This document shows positions 55,551 through 64,000 of a stretch of DNA of 64,000 nucleotides, piece by piece. Origin of the DNA: Palsa-892 sp035295845. GTDB lineage: Bacteria > Pseudomonadota > Alphaproteobacteria > Rhizobiales > Xanthobacteraceae. Location of the stretch: assembly GCA_035295845.1 (NCBI GenBank), contig DATGIF010000017.1, forward strand, positions 124,001 to 188,000, in the 5' to 3' direction. Position numbers and translations under genes: made by a program. Position 1 is the stretch's first letter. Each line of letters starts with the position of its first letter. The notes under the pieces are model-generated. The model saw only the letters and a program-made list of their open reading frames with translations, was not told where the DNA came from and did not search any database.

Positions 55551-56261
55551 ATGAGCAGGATTGGTCGCGGCGCTTTCGCGGCCGCACTTCTGGCGCTTCT
55601 GCTCTCCCCGGCATCGGCACAAGACCGCCAGGATTCCTTCTATCGCGGCGATGAACGCCGCCACAACTCGCATCAGGGCACGCCGGGCGAATTCGACTTC
55701 TATGTGCTTTCGCTTTCCTGGTCGCCGTCCTTTTGCGAGAGCGGCGCCGGGCGGCGCGGCAACAACGAACAATGCGATCGCGAGCGGCCCTATTCTTTCG
55801 TCGTTCACGGTCTGTGGCCGCAATACAATCGTGGCTTCCCGGAAAACTGCGTGGATCCCGCTCCCTGGATCGACAACAAATTGATCCGCTCGATGCTCGA
55901 CCTGATGCCGGCGCGGAAGCTCGTGATCCATGAATGGCAGGCGCACGGCACGTGTTCGGGCCTAGACGCCGAACATTTCTTCACCACCGTGCGCGAGGCG
56001 CGCGGCAAGGTGAACATTCCCGAACGGTTCGTCCGCCTCAACGACTACACCACGGTGTCGCCCGACGAGGTGGAAGACGCCTTCATCGCCGCCAATCCGG
56101 GGCTTTCGCACGACATGATCACGGTCACCTGCAGCCGCCGCTATCTGAGCGAGGTCCGCATTTGCATGGGCAAGGATCTCGCCTTTCACTCCTGCCCCGA
56201 GACCGACCGCCGCGCCTGCCGCAGCCCGCGGGTGGTAATGCCGCCGGTGCGCGGCGGGTAA
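55551..56261 (+). CDS. Ribonuclease T2 family protein
   Basis: The 236-aa secreted RNase has a signal peptide and both active-site motifs: FVVHGLWPQYNRGFPE (CAS I) and HEWQAHGTCSG (CAS II, His and Glu catalytic). Cys near FCESG, NCVDP and CSRRY are consistent with disulfides. It cleaves single-stranded RNA in the periplasm to 3'-phosphates. Start ATG 55551 has GGGAGG upstream. Its TAA overlaps the rlmJ ATG (TAATG), so translation is coupled. Confidence 0.94.
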   Translation: MSRIGRGAFAAALLALLLSPASAQDRQDSFYRGDERRHNSHQGTPGEFDFYVLSLSWSPSFCESGAGRRGNNEQCDRERPYSFVVHGLWPQYNRGFPENCVDPAPWIDNKLIRSMLDLMPARKLVIHEWQAHGTCSGLDAEHFFTTVREARGKVNIPERFVRLNDYTTVSPDEVEDAFIAANPGLSHDMITVTCSRRYLSEVRICMGKDLAFHSCPETDRRACRSPRVVMPPVRGG

Positions 56262-57112
56262 TGAACTATCGCCACGCCTTTCACGCTGGAAATTTCGCCG
56301 ATGTTTTGAAACACGCAGTGCTTTGCCGCGTGCTTTTGCATCTTGTGGAAAAGAGCAATCCGTTTCGCGTGATCGAGACCCATGCCGGTGCTGGCGGCTA
56401 CGACCTCGCGGGCGAGGCCGCGAGCCGCACGGAGGAATGGCGCGAGGGCATCGGGCGCCTGATCGACCATCCGCCGGCGGGCGAGGCAGGCAACCTGCTC
56501 GCGCCCTATCTTGCGCTGGTAGCGGCAGAGAATAAGGGCGGCGGCGTCAAACATTATCCGGGCTCGCCGCTGATCACGCGCGCCTTCTGCCGCGAAGATG
56601 ACCGCATGATGTTTTGCGAGCTGCACCCGGAGGAGTACGCCGCACTCGATCGCCGCTTCCGCAGCGACCGCAATGCGAAAACGGCCGAGATTGATGGCTG
56701 GACCGCGCTCAAGGCGTATCTGCCGCCGAAAGAACGGCGCGGCCTCGTGCTGATCGACCCGCCCTTCGAGGAGCCGCAGGAATTCGAGCGGCTTTGCGGC
56801 GGGCTTGCCGAGGGGCACCGCCGCTGGCCGACCGGAATCTTCCTGCTCTGGTTTCCGATCAAGGATCGGCACGAGGTTCGAAAGTTCGAACGTCGTCTCG
56901 CTGAGCTCGAAATTCCGAAAATTTTACGCATCGAATTCGCCGTCGACAAACCACGCGCGGAAGGCCCGCTCTCCGCCTGCGGCATGATGGCCGTCAATCC
57001 TCCATGGACGCTCGAAAAAGAACTGAATGTGATCTTGCCGGCGCTCGCGACCACGCTTGGCCGCAATGGCGCGGGCCGTTACCGCCTGGATTGGCTCACG
57101 CCCAAAGCGTGA
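56261..57112 (+). CDS. rlmJ: 23S rRNA (adenine(2030)-N6)-methyltransferase RlmJ
   Basis: The 283-aa methyltransferase begins NYRHAFHAGNFADVLKHAVL, with motif I in VIETHAGAGGYDL and the N6-adenine motif DPPFE in LVLIDPPFEEPQEF. It modifies A2030 of 23S rRNA, a late assembly step. Its ATG overlaps the RNase T2 stop. The partnership with a periplasmic RNase is unusual in function, though the coupling is clear. Confidence 0.94.
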   Translation: MNYRHAFHAGNFADVLKHAVLCRVLLHLVEKSNPFRVIETHAGAGGYDLAGEAASRTEEWREGIGRLIDHPPAGEAGNLLAPYLALVAAENKGGGVKHYPGSPLITRAFCREDDRMMFCELHPEEYAALDRRFRSDRNAKTAEIDGWTALKAYLPPKERRGLVLIDPPFEEPQEFERLCGGLAEGHRRWPTGIFLLWFPIKDRHEVRKFERRLAELEIPKILRIEFAVDKPRAEGPLSACGMMAVNPPWTLEKELNVILPALATTLGRNGAGRYRLDWLTPKA

Positions 57113-57253
57113 ACGCGCCGCGAAAAATTCGCGCCAAGAAAACCGCTTTTCATGACGGCGCGACTGTCCTAGGAAAGCGCCCGGCCGGCGCCACTCTCGG
57201 GGGCGCGGGAAGCAAAAGGCAGACAAATTGACTAAAGTGAAGGAGTGGAGGCC

Positions 57254-57469
57254 ATGCCGATTACCGGCACCGTGAAGTTTTTCAACAACGAAAAGGGCTA
57301 CGGATTCATCAAGCCCGACGACGGAAGCCGCGACGTGTTCGTACACGTTTCCGCGGTCGCGCGTTCGGGTCTTGGCTCGCTGAATGAGGGTCAGCGCGTT
57401 TCTTTCGAGATCGAGGAAGACAATCGCGGCAAGGGGCCGAAAGCCGTCAACCTCGCGGCGCAGGGTTGA
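57254..57469 (+). CDS. cspA: Cold-shock domain protein
   Basis: The 71-aa protein is one cold-shock domain: VKFFNNEKGYGFIKPDDG (RNP1) and DVFVHVSAVARSGL (RNP2). It binds single-stranded RNA/DNA as an RNA chaperone. SD AGGAG lies 9 nt before the ATG, and a second GGAGG lies 2 nt before it. Whether it is cold-induced cannot be read from sequence. Several Csp paralogs are usual in Rhizobiales, so cspA is a family name here. Confidence 0.93.
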   Translation: MPITGTVKFFNNEKGYGFIKPDDGSRDVFVHVSAVARSGLGSLNEGQRVSFEIEEDNRGKGPKAVNLAAQG

Positions 57470-57507
57470 ATTCCAAAGTAACAAGCGAATTGAACCGGGG
57501 GGTCACA

Positions 57508-58113
57508 ATGCTCGTCCTGCGCTCGTCCACAAGCTCGCCTTTCGCACGCAAGATCAGGATCGCGATCGCGATGCTGGACCTTGCCGATCAGGTCCGCGTA
57601 GAAAGCACCGACACGCTCGATCCCAATGACAGCGTGCGGAAGCAAAATCCGCTCGGCAAGATTCCAACGCTCATTCTCGAAGACGGCAGCACGGTGTTCG
57701 ATTCGCCCGTCATCCTCAAATATCTCGACGACAAGGCGGGCGGCGGCCGCATCATTCCGAAGGCGGGTGCCGCGCATTTCGATGCGTTGCGCATGGAAGC
57801 GCTCGCCGACGGTATCCTCGATGCCGGAATCCTGCGCGTCTACGAAGGCCGCTTCCGACCGGCTGAGAAACACGAGCCGAAATGGCTCGATCACCAGACC
57901 GGCAAGATCGACCGTGCGATGGCCGCATTCGAGAAGGCGCCGCCCGCTTTCGGATCGATGATCCATGTCGGTCACATCACGCTCGCTTGCGCGCTCGGCT
58001 ATCTCGATTTCCGCTTCAACGGCGACTGGCGCAAGACCCATCCGAAACTCGTGCAATGGCTTGACGAGTTCGCGAAGAAGGTTCCGGCCTTCGCCGAAAC
58101 CAAGCCGCAGTGA
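57508..58113 (+). CDS. Glutathione S-transferase
   Basis: The 201-aa protein has a thioredoxin-like start (RSSTSSPFARKIRIAIAMLD) and the GSH-site strand NPLGKIPTLILEDGST, DSPVILKYLDD, then an all-helical domain ending WLDEFAKKVPAFAETKP. It resembles the bacterial GST group with Ser near the N-terminus, and would conjugate or reduce electrophiles. ATG 57508 follows a GGGGGG-like SD; the ORF start at 57466 overlaps csp. Confidence 0.88.
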   Translation: MLVLRSSTSSPFARKIRIAIAMLDLADQVRVESTDTLDPNDSVRKQNPLGKIPTLILEDGSTVFDSPVILKYLDDKAGGGRIIPKAGAAHFDALRMEALADGILDAGILRVYEGRFRPAEKHEPKWLDHQTGKIDRAMAAFEKAPPAFGSMIHVGHITLACALGYLDFRFNGDWRKTHPKLVQWLDEFAKKVPAFAETKPQ

Positions 58114-58131
58114 GCGCGACACTCGCAAAAC

Positions 58132-58163
58132 AAAAAGCCCCGGACCAAGGTCCGGGGCTTTTT
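58132..58163. terminator. Bidirectional terminator between GST and omp genes
   Basis: AAAAAGCCCCGGACC (58132-58146) and GGTCCGGGGCTTTTT (58149-58163) give a 15-bp perfect inverted repeat with T-runs on both strands. Confidence 0.92.
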
Positions 58164-58181
58164 CGTTCGGGATCTTCGCGA

Positions 58182-58838
58182 TCAATAGCGCGAGTAGACC
58201 GGGCCGCCGAAGCGGTAGTTGAGGCCGAGCTTCACCGTATTGTCGGTCGGGTCGATGCGCGTCGGCGCCGTCAGCGCATAGGTCTTGCCGCCGTAGTCGG
58301 CATAGAGCCACTCAAGCTTGGTCGACCAATTCGGCGCGAAGGCGTATTCGATGCCCGCGCCCGCGGTCCAGCCCACATGCTCCTTGTCGGCCGCCACCAG
58401 GCCGTCATTCGCGCGGTCATGCGCCCAGGCGAGACCGCCGGTGCCGTAGACCATTACGCGATCGACCGTGTAGCCCAGACGGGCACGCGCGCTGCCGAAG
58501 TAGTCGATTTTCGACTGCGCGAGCGGCGCGCCGCCGATCCTGGTGTCGCTGATGTCGGAGCCCGACATATCGGCTTCGAGGCCGAACACCCAGTTCGGCG
58601 CGTATTGCCAGTTGTAGCCGATCTGGCCGCCGCCCGACCAACCGGACGGTTTTAGATTGGCGGCATCGCCCCAGCTATAGCCGGCGTTGGCGCCGATGTA
58701 GAAGCCGGTCCAGTTGAACAGCGGCGCGGGCGCCGCCTTGTAGACCGGACCGCGCGTCGGCATGTCCGCCGCCAAAGCCGGCGCCACGAACGCGAACGCT
58801 GCGAGCGCAATGCCGGAAAGAAGTAGCCTCTTCTTCAT
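58182..58838 (-). CDS. Omp25/31-type outer-membrane beta-barrel protein
   Basis: The 218-aa protein has a signal peptide (APALAADMP cleavage) and the porin-like eight-stranded barrel of Omp25/Omp31: NWTGFYIGANAGYSWG, QIGYNWQYAPNWVFGLEADM, ARLGYTVDRVMVYGTGGLAWA and EWLYADYGG, and an aromatic final strand. SD GGAG precedes the ATG at 58838. It is a major rhizobial surface protein class. A close relative lies at 59068. Confidence 0.93.
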   Translation of the reverse strand: MKKRLLLSGIALAAFAFVAPALAADMPTRGPVYKAAPAPLFNWTGFYIGANAGYSWGDAANLKPSGWSGGGQIGYNWQYAPNWVFGLEADMSGSDISDTRIGGAPLAQSKIDYFGSARARLGYTVDRVMVYGTGGLAWAHDRANDGLVAADKEHVGWTAGAGIEYAFAPNWSTKLEWLYADYGGKTYALTAPTRIDPTDNTVKLGLNYRFGGPVYSRY

Positions 58839-59067
58839 GGATGAACTCCACTTGGTGTTTGAGAAGATTCTGAGATGCATTTTTCTAGAGCGATCTCGCA
58901 CGCGTGCGGTGGCAAATCGGCAACACCGGCGAAAAAACGACGAGCCTTTGCCGCGTAAGGATTTCGATCGTCATTCTCCACAATGTTGCCACGCATCGCC
59001 GGCGAAACATGGCGCGAATGTGACATCAGATCTCGTTTGTAAGCGCACAAGGTTTCGTTCGCATGAA

Positions 59068-59682
59068 TCAAAAGTGATAGTTGAGACCGCCGCGGATCAT
59101 ATTGGTGCTGAAGCCGACATTCGTCGGTCCGAGCAGCGACTGATAGGTTTGTTTGCCGAGATCCGCGTAGAGATATTCAAGCCGCGCCGACACGTTCGGC
59201 GTGACCATCGCCTCGAGGCCGCCGCCGAGCGCCCAGCCCCAATGCGTCTGCGTGTTGGAAAGGCCGCCTATGTCGAGTTCGCCCTGGCCGTAGGCAGCAC
59301 CGCCGGTGACGTAGAACATCACGCGGTCCATCGTGTAGCCCGCGCGGCCGCGGATCGTGCCGAGATAATTGACGCCGAATTTCGCGCCGGCGGCCGTGTC
59401 GCTCATCGAAGTCGCGGCGATGTCGGTCTCCACGCCCAACACGCCGGTCGGCGAAAATTGATAGTTGTAGCCGGCCTGCACGCCGCCCACGAACCCGTCC
59501 GGGCTCGTGCCGGCCGCCTTGCTCCAGCCATAGCCGCCATTCACGCCGGCGTAGAATCCGGTCCAGTTGAACAAGGAATTATATGCTTGCGGCCCATACG
59601 GGCGCTGCAGCGGCAAGTCGCCGGCAAGCGCGGGCGTCGTCGCCGCAACAGCGGCGCACGCTGCCAGAAGCAGCTTCTTCAT
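59068..59682 (-). CDS. Omp25/31-type outer-membrane beta-barrel protein
   Basis: The 204-aa protein has a signal peptide (TPALAGDLP) and the same architecture: FNWTGFYAGVNGGYGWS, QAGYNYQFSPTGVLGVETDI, RGRAGYTMDRVMFYVTGGAAYG, EYLYADLG and a C-terminal GLNYHF strand. It is a paralog of the protein at 58182 but only moderately similar, so the duplication is old. SD GAGAGG is upstream. Confidence 0.93.
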   Translation of the reverse strand: MKKLLLAACAAVAATTPALAGDLPLQRPYGPQAYNSLFNWTGFYAGVNGGYGWSKAAGTSPDGFVGGVQAGYNYQFSPTGVLGVETDIAATSMSDTAAGAKFGVNYLGTIRGRAGYTMDRVMFYVTGGAAYGQGELDIGGLSNTQTHWGWALGGGLEAMVTPNVSARLEYLYADLGKQTYQSLLGPTNVGFSTNMIRGGLNYHF

Positions 59683-59947
59683 GCTGGCCTCTCCCCTCGA
59701 CCTTCAGTCGACCCCACGGCGAATAATCTAAACTTTTCGGAGAATTGCGTCTTGTGTTGGCGGCCAAAAACGCGCTTCTCTTTCGAGTCATGACTAACAA
59801 AGCGTTTACATTTGCCTCGCGCCTGACCCGAAACGGGCAAAAGCGCGGCGATTTATTGGCTCGCAATCAAAATCTCGCGAAGAAAAATCCACGCTACGGC
59901 GGATGCGCGCGAATTCTCGCACGGCAATAATCGCAAGAGTGCCTGCA

Positions 59948-61939
59948 ATGGACAAAAAACGTCCCGACATCGATCCGGAAACCGCGCTCACCGACTCCGA
60001 CGAAAGTCCCGAGATCGAGACGCCAATCGAACTCGCGCAAGACACCGCGCAGGAGGAAGAGCCAGCGGCCGAGGCCGTCGCCACCGGCGTCACCGCGATC
60101 CAGCATTTCGCCAAGCTCGCGCCGTCAACGCCCGGCGTCTACCGCATGCTGAGCGCACGCGGCGAGGTGCTCTATGTCGGCAAGGCAAAGAACATTGCCA
60201 AGCGCGTTGCCGCCTATACGCGCGGCACCGGCCACGCCAACCGCATCGCGCGCATGATCGCCGCGACCACGGCCATGGAATTCGTCTCCACCGCGACCGA
60301 GACGGAGGCGCTTCTGCTCGAGGCCAACCTGATCAAGCGCTTCGCGCCGCGCTTCAACGTGCTCCTACGCGACGACAAATCCTTTCCCTATATCCTGATC
60401 ACGCGCGACCAGGCCGCACCACAAATCGTCAAGCATCGCGGCGCGCGCAACCGTGCAGGCGATTATTACGGCCCGTTCGCGGCCGCGGGCGCGGTGAACC
60501 GCACGCTGACGGCGCTCGAGCGCGCGTTTCTCCTGCGCTCCTGCTCCGACGCCTTCTACCAGAGCCGCACGCGGCCCTGTCTGCTCTACCAGATCAAGCG
60601 TTGCAGCGCGCCTTGCACCGGCGAGATATCGCTTCCCGATTACAACGAACTTGTCGAAGAAGCGCGCGAATTTCTCTCGGGCAAAAGTTCGGCGGTGAAA
60701 GACATGCTCGCGGCCGAAATGGAAAAATCCTCGGCCGCACTCGACTTCGAACGCGCCGCCGCGTTGCGCGACCGGCTGGAGGCGCTTTCCACCATCCAGT
60801 CGCACCAGGGTGTGCATCCGCGCAGCACCGATGCCGCCGACATCTTCGCCTGCCATCAGGAAGGCGGCATCACCTGCATCGAGGTGTTCTTCATTCGCAA
60901 TTTCCAGAACTGGGGCGACCGAGCTTATTATCCGCGCGCCGACCGCTCGCTTGATGCGAGCGAGGTCCTCGATAGCTTCCTGCCGCAATTCTACGAAAGC
61001 CGGACCGCACCCCGCTCGGTTCTCCTTTCGCACGACATCGAAGACCGCGAACTCCTGGCGGAAGCGCTCTCGACCCGCGCCGATCACAAGGTCGAAGTCA
61101 CGGTGCCTCAGCGCGGCGAGAAGCGCGAACTCGTCGAACACGCGCTCCTCAACGCGCGTGCGGCGCTCGGGCGGCGGCTCGCGGAATCGTCGTCGCAAAA
61201 TCGCCTCTTGAAGGCGCTCGCCGAAACATTTCACCTGCCGCGGCCACCGCGGCGCATCGAGGTCTACGACAACAGCCACATTCAGGGCGCGAACGCCGTC
61301 GGCGTCATGATCGTCGCCGGCCCCGAGGGCTTCGCCAAGAACCAGTACCGCAAGTTCAATATCAAATCCGAGGACATCGCCCGCGGCGACGACACCGGCA
61401 TGATGCGCGAGGTATTGCGCCGCCGTTTCGCCCGCTTGAAGCAGGAATCGCCGCGCGCGCCAGATGCCGACGTAGGCGCGGAATCCCCGTGGCCCGATCT
61501 CGTGATCCTCGACGGCGGACAGGGACAGCTCACCGCGGCACTTGAGACGCTCGCCGCCGCCGGCGTTGATGAAGTCCCGGTCATCGCGGTCGCCAAGGGC
61601 CTTGACCGCGATGTCGGCCGCGAAACCTTCCACCAAAGGAGCCGCGAGCCCTTCCGCCTGCCGCCGCGCGACCCCGTGCTTTATTTTGTCGAGCGGCTAC
61701 GCGACGAGGCGCATCGTTTCGCCGTGGGTTCCCACCGCACCCGCCGCAAGAAGGACATTGCCAGCGCCGGCCTGCAGGAAATTCCCGGTGTCGGTCCAAG
61801 CCGTAAGCGGGCGCTTCTGCGACATTTCGGTACATTGAGCGCCGTCGAGCGTGCCGCTGTTTCGGATCTCGAGAAAGTGCCGGGAATCAATGCCGCCACC
61901 GCGCGCGCAATCTACGATTTCTTTCACGCGAATGGTTGA
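59948..61939 (+). CDS. uvrC: UvrABC excinuclease subunit C
   Basis: The 663-aa nuclease makes the two incisions in excision repair. After an acidic N-terminal extension (~35 residues, DIDPETALTDSDESPE) the GIY-YIG domain (TPGVYRMLSARGEVLYVGKA) is present, then the UVR motif (DFERAAALRDRLEAL), the RNase-H-like C-domain (YDNSHIQGANAVGVMIVA; VILDGGQGQL) and a terminal HhH pair (IPGVGPSRKRALLRHFGT). It starts at 59948; a longer frame is spurious. pgsA follows. Confidence 0.97.
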   Translation: MDKKRPDIDPETALTDSDESPEIETPIELAQDTAQEEEPAAEAVATGVTAIQHFAKLAPSTPGVYRMLSARGEVLYVGKAKNIAKRVAAYTRGTGHANRIARMIAATTAMEFVSTATETEALLLEANLIKRFAPRFNVLLRDDKSFPYILITRDQAAPQIVKHRGARNRAGDYYGPFAAAGAVNRTLTALERAFLLRSCSDAFYQSRTRPCLLYQIKRCSAPCTGEISLPDYNELVEEAREFLSGKSSAVKDMLAAEMEKSSAALDFERAAALRDRLEALSTIQSHQGVHPRSTDAADIFACHQEGGITCIEVFFIRNFQNWGDRAYYPRADRSLDASEVLDSFLPQFYESRTAPRSVLLSHDIEDRELLAEALSTRADHKVEVTVPQRGEKRELVEHALLNARAALGRRLAESSSQNRLLKALAETFHLPRPPRRIEVYDNSHIQGANAVGVMIVAGPEGFAKNQYRKFNIKSEDIARGDDTGMMREVLRRRFARLKQESPRAPDADVGAESPWPDLVILDGGQGQLTAALETLAAAGVDEVPVIAVAKGLDRDVGRETFHQRSREPFRLPPRDPVLYFVERLRDEAHRFAVGSHRTRRKKDIASAGLQEIPGVGPSRKRALLRHFGTLSAVERAAVSDLEKVPGINAATARAIYDFFHANG

Positions 61940-62007
61940 TCTGCGATTATTGCGCGTCGCATTGGTGTCGGCTTCGTGTAGTATGCGATCTGACGAGGTT
62001 CGCCGCG

Positions 62008-62646
62008 ATGGATCAATGGATGAGGGCGACGACGCGGTTCGAGACGGCAAGCGCCGATGAAGATCGGGCGTTCGCCGTACCGAATCTCCTGACCTATGCG
62101 CGCGTCGCCTCGGTCCCTTTGATCGCGGCGTGCCTCTTCGGCGTCTATGTTTTCAATTTCGGCATGTGGCTGCGCTGGATGGCGCTCGCGATCTTTATTC
62201 TCGCGGCGGTCACCGACATGCTGGACGGCTGGTATGCGCGACGCTTCGGTCAGTGGACGACGATCGGCCGTATGCTCGATCCGATCGCCGACAAGCTTCT
62301 GGTCGGCGGCTGCCTGTTCATGCTCGCCGCCGACGACACCATCAAGGGCTGGACGCTGTGGGCGGGGCTCATCATCCTCTGCCGTGAAATCCTCGTTTCC
62401 GGCATGCGCGAATATCTCGCGGGGCTGCGCGTGAGCGTGCCCGTCTCGCGGCTCGGAAAATGGAAGACATTCATGCAGCTTTTGGCGATCGGATTTCTGC
62501 TCGCGGGGGAAGCGGGCGATCAGGTCATTCCGCAGACGACCGAGATGGGCATCATACTCTTGTGGATCTCGGCGCTGCTCACGCTTTACACGGGCTTCGA
62601 TTATTTCCGCGCCGGCGCCAAGCATCTGGTGAGAAACGGCTCGTGA
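62008..62646 (+). CDS. pgsA: CDP-diacylglycerol-glycerol-3-phosphate 3-phosphatidyltransferase
   Basis: The 212-aa membrane enzyme makes phosphatidylglycerol phosphate. The CDP-alcohol phosphatidyltransferase motif D-x2-DG-x2-AR-x8-G-x3-D-x3-D reads DMLDGWYARRFGQWTTIGRM followed by LDPIADK. Six membrane helices are predicted. The ATG at 62008 has GAGG 9 nt upstream. It ends in GTGA overlap with moaD, the conserved Rhizobiales order. Confidence 0.95.
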   Translation: MDQWMRATTRFETASADEDRAFAVPNLLTYARVASVPLIAACLFGVYVFNFGMWLRWMALAIFILAAVTDMLDGWYARRFGQWTTIGRMLDPIADKLLVGGCLFMLAADDTIKGWTLWAGLIILCREILVSGMREYLAGLRVSVPVSRLGKWKTFMQLLAIGFLLAGEAGDQVIPQTTEMGIILLWISALLTLYTGFDYFRAGAKHLVRNGS

Positions 62647-62894
62647 AACTTCTTTACTTCGCCTGGATTCGCGAACGGGTCGGAAAGCCGGAAGAGGAAA
62701 TCGAATTGCCGGCCTCGGTCGCGACTGTCGGCGATCTGATCCATTGGCTGAAAAAACGCGGCGAAGAATATGCGCATGCCTTCGACAATCCGAAGGTCGT
62801 CCGCGCGGCCCTCGACAAGGTGCATGTCGGACCCGCCGCAAAAATCGCCAACGCACGCGAGATCGCGTTTTTCCCCCCGATGACCGGCGGCTGA
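62643..62894 (+). CDS. moaD: Molybdopterin synthase small subunit MoaD
   Basis: The 83-aa subunit begins with GTG overlapping the pgsA stop (GTGA). It is a ubiquitin-like protein (KLLYFAWIRERVGKPEEEIE) ending in the thiocarboxylate-forming Gly-Gly (FFPPMTGG). It donates sulfur to cyclic pyranopterin monophosphate with MoaE, giving molybdopterin, the cofactor of the MsrP enzyme in this window. Confidence 0.96.
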   Translation: MKLLYFAWIRERVGKPEEEIELPASVATVGDLIHWLKKRGEEYAHAFDNPKVVRAALDKVHVGPAAKIANAREIAFFPPMTGG

Positions 62895-62934
62895 CCCCCT
62901 CACCGCGCGACTGAATTCGGCGTATGATCTGCCT

Positions 62935-63405
62935 ATGAGCGTCCGCATCACCGAAGCGCCCATTGACGTCGCGGCCGAAACCGCCGCGCTCGCGCATGCA
63001 GGAAGTAATACCGGCGCGCTCGTCACCTTCACCGGCATCTGCCGCAGGGAGGAGGACGGCGTGCCGATCGCGGCCCTTGTGCTCGAGCACTATGCGGGGA
63101 TGGCCGAAGCCGAAATCGAGCGGCATGTGGAAGAAGCGCAAAAGCGCTGGCCGCTGCTCGGCGTCCGCATCGTGCACCGTGTCGGCCGCATCAAACCGGG
63201 CGAAACCATCGTTTTCGTCGCCACCGCTTCGGCGCATCGCGAGCCAGCCTTTGCCGCCGCCGAGTTCCTGATGGATTATCTCAAGACCCGCGCGCCGTTC
63301 TGGAAGAAGGTCGAGCGCGCCGACGGCACCCATTGGGTGGCGGCGAAGAAGACGGACGATGCCGCGGCCGCGCGCTGGAAAAAGCCGCGCGAGGCGGCCG
63401 AATGA
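62935..63405 (+). CDS. moaE: Molybdopterin synthase large subunit MoaE
   Basis: The 156-aa subunit has the MoaE core: ALVTFTGICRREEDG, LVLEHYAGMAEAEI, RHVEEAQKRWPLLGVRIVHR, VFVATASAHREPAFAAAEF and the Lys-rich FWKKVERADGTHWVAAKK site where catalysis occurs. With MoaD it completes molybdopterin. It starts 40 bp after moaD. A terminator follows. Confidence 0.96.
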   Translation: MSVRITEAPIDVAAETAALAHAGSNTGALVTFTGICRREEDGVPIAALVLEHYAGMAEAEIERHVEEAQKRWPLLGVRIVHRVGRIKPGETIVFVATASAHREPAFAAAEFLMDYLKTRAPFWKKVERADGTHWVAAKKTDDAAAARWKKPREAAE

Positions 63406-63425
63406 GTTGGGCTTGATCGCGCAAT

Positions 63426-63454
63426 AAAAAAGCCGCCCGCGGGCGGCTTTTTTT
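63426..63454. terminator. Bidirectional terminator between moaE and ilvE
   Basis: AAAAAAGCCGCCC and GGGCGGCTTTTTT form a perfect palindrome (63426-63453) with T-runs on both strands. Confidence 0.9.
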
Positions 63455-63470
63455 GTTCGGTGGAACGGGC

Positions 63471-64000
63471 TTATGCCGCCGCGGAACGCCGCTTCGGCTG
63501 CACCGCCGCGGTGTAGTCATCCATCAACTGCTTCGTGATCGCACTCGGCGTGAAGCGCCACTTGCCGATTTCCGAAACCGGCGTCACTTCCGCCGCCGTG
63601 CCGGTAATGAAGCACTCGCCGAAACCGTCAAGCTCATCCGGCTTGATGTGGCGTTCGATCACTTCGATGCCGTGCTTCTTCGCGATCTCGATCGCCGTGC
63701 GCCGGGTGATGCCGTCGAGGAAGCAGTCCGGCGTCGGCGTGTGAATCTTGCCGTCCTTGACGAAAAAGATGTTGGCGCCGGTGCATTCGGCGACGAGGCC
63801 GCGCCAGTCATACATCAGCGCGTCGGCGTAGCCCTTGCGTTCGGCGCGGTGCTTGGAGATCGTGCAGATCATGTAGAGGCCCGAGGCCTTCGCCTTGCAC
63901 GGGATCGTCGCCGGATCCGGCCGCCGATACTCGGCGACATCGAGCCGGATGCCCTTCAGGCGTTCGGCCGGATCGAAATAGCTCGGCCATTCCCAGGTGG
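63471..64000 (-). CDS. ilvE: Branched-chain amino acid aminotransferase (partial, N-terminus off the right edge)
   Basis: About 176 residues of the C-terminal part are visible. RRPDPATIPCKAKASGLYMI aligns with the class IV Schiff-base Lys region (AKAAGNY in E. coli IlvE), and LVAECTGANIFFVKDG, PDCFLDGITRRT and ECFITGTAAEVTPV follow the family. It makes branched-chain amino acids from keto acids. The start lies beyond base 64000. Confidence 0.94.
   Translation of the reverse strand, partial: TWEWPSYFDPAERLKGIRLDVAEYRRPDPATIPCKAKASGLYMICTISKHRAERKGYADALMYDWRGLVAECTGANIFFVKDGKIHTPTPDCFLDGITRRTAIEIAKKHGIEVIERHIKPDELDGFGECFITGTAAEVTPVSEIGKWRFTPSAITKQLMDDYTAAVQPKRRSAAA

Noticed and set aside
57113..57253. 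Cold-shock box or RNA thermometer before csp
   Set aside because: Leader of ~140 bp shows no convincing conserved motif or strong structure.

Overview
The window looks like ordinary chromosomal DNA from a high-GC alphaproteobacterium, most likely Hyphomicrobiales (Rhizobiales; Xanthobacteraceae/Nitrobacteraceae-like). The evidence is Omp25/31-type porin-like proteins, a DUF992 protein, a DnaG whose zinc-ribbon cysteines are mostly serine, an RpoD with a long Ala/Lys/Pro-rich N-terminus, the uvrC-pgsA-moaD-moaE order, and a rhizobial-type intergenic palindrome near 33.17 kb. No tRNA, rRNA, insertion sequence, prophage, CRISPR array or replication origin was recognised. Codon use and GC appear even throughout.

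Left part (1-31 kb): a partial ABC substrate-binding protein runs off the left edge. It is followed by two tandem paralogous small membrane proteins, then rpoD and dnaG. A block of small-molecule enzymes comes next (aldo/keto reductase, thioesterase, methanethiol methyltransferase-like protein, two alpha/beta hydrolases, one fused to a winged-helix regulator), then yqeY diverging from carA. An envelope block holds an N-acetylmuramoyl-alanine amidase, an SDR and an MlaE-MlaF-MlaD lipid transporter. A flavin monooxygenase operon and a methyltransferase precede carB, greA, an Lrp regulator, trxB and a LysR regulator. Then come MsrP and a Stf0 sulfotransferase.

Middle (31-47 kb): an EF-G-like GTPase with a changed G3 motif, DUF992, an aspartate aminotransferase, a GT87 glycosyltransferase, an EctD-like dioxygenase, a methyltransferase, two GSTs (the second at 57.5 kb), a PQQ-type sugar dehydrogenase and a beta carbonic anhydrase. 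A secreted caspase-like C13 peptidase diverges from a secreted SH3-like protein. A DUF1800-DUF1501 pair follows.

Right part (47-64 kb): uvrB; a cluster of two paralogous lipoproteins flanking a FecR-domain protein and a Pr6Pr membrane protein; several small secreted or membrane proteins; a periplasmic RNase T2 coupled to rlmJ; a cold-shock protein; two Omp25/31 proteins; the uvrC-pgsA-moaD-moaE run; and a partial ilvE at the right edge.

Most of the window is housekeeping: transcription, replication priming, nucleotide excision repair, pyrimidine/arginine precursor synthesis, redox and envelope. The less described material is a set of very small membrane proteins (33, 25, 55 and 67 aa), the tandem paralog pair at 1.8-2.6 kb, the translationally coupled monooxygenase operon, the lipoprotein/FecR/Pr6Pr cluster, the caspase-like locus and a candidate sRNA with a C-rich loop after lysR. 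No clearly new defence or mobile system was found. Start sites were chosen from visible Shine-Dalgarno (SD) sequences and typical family lengths.
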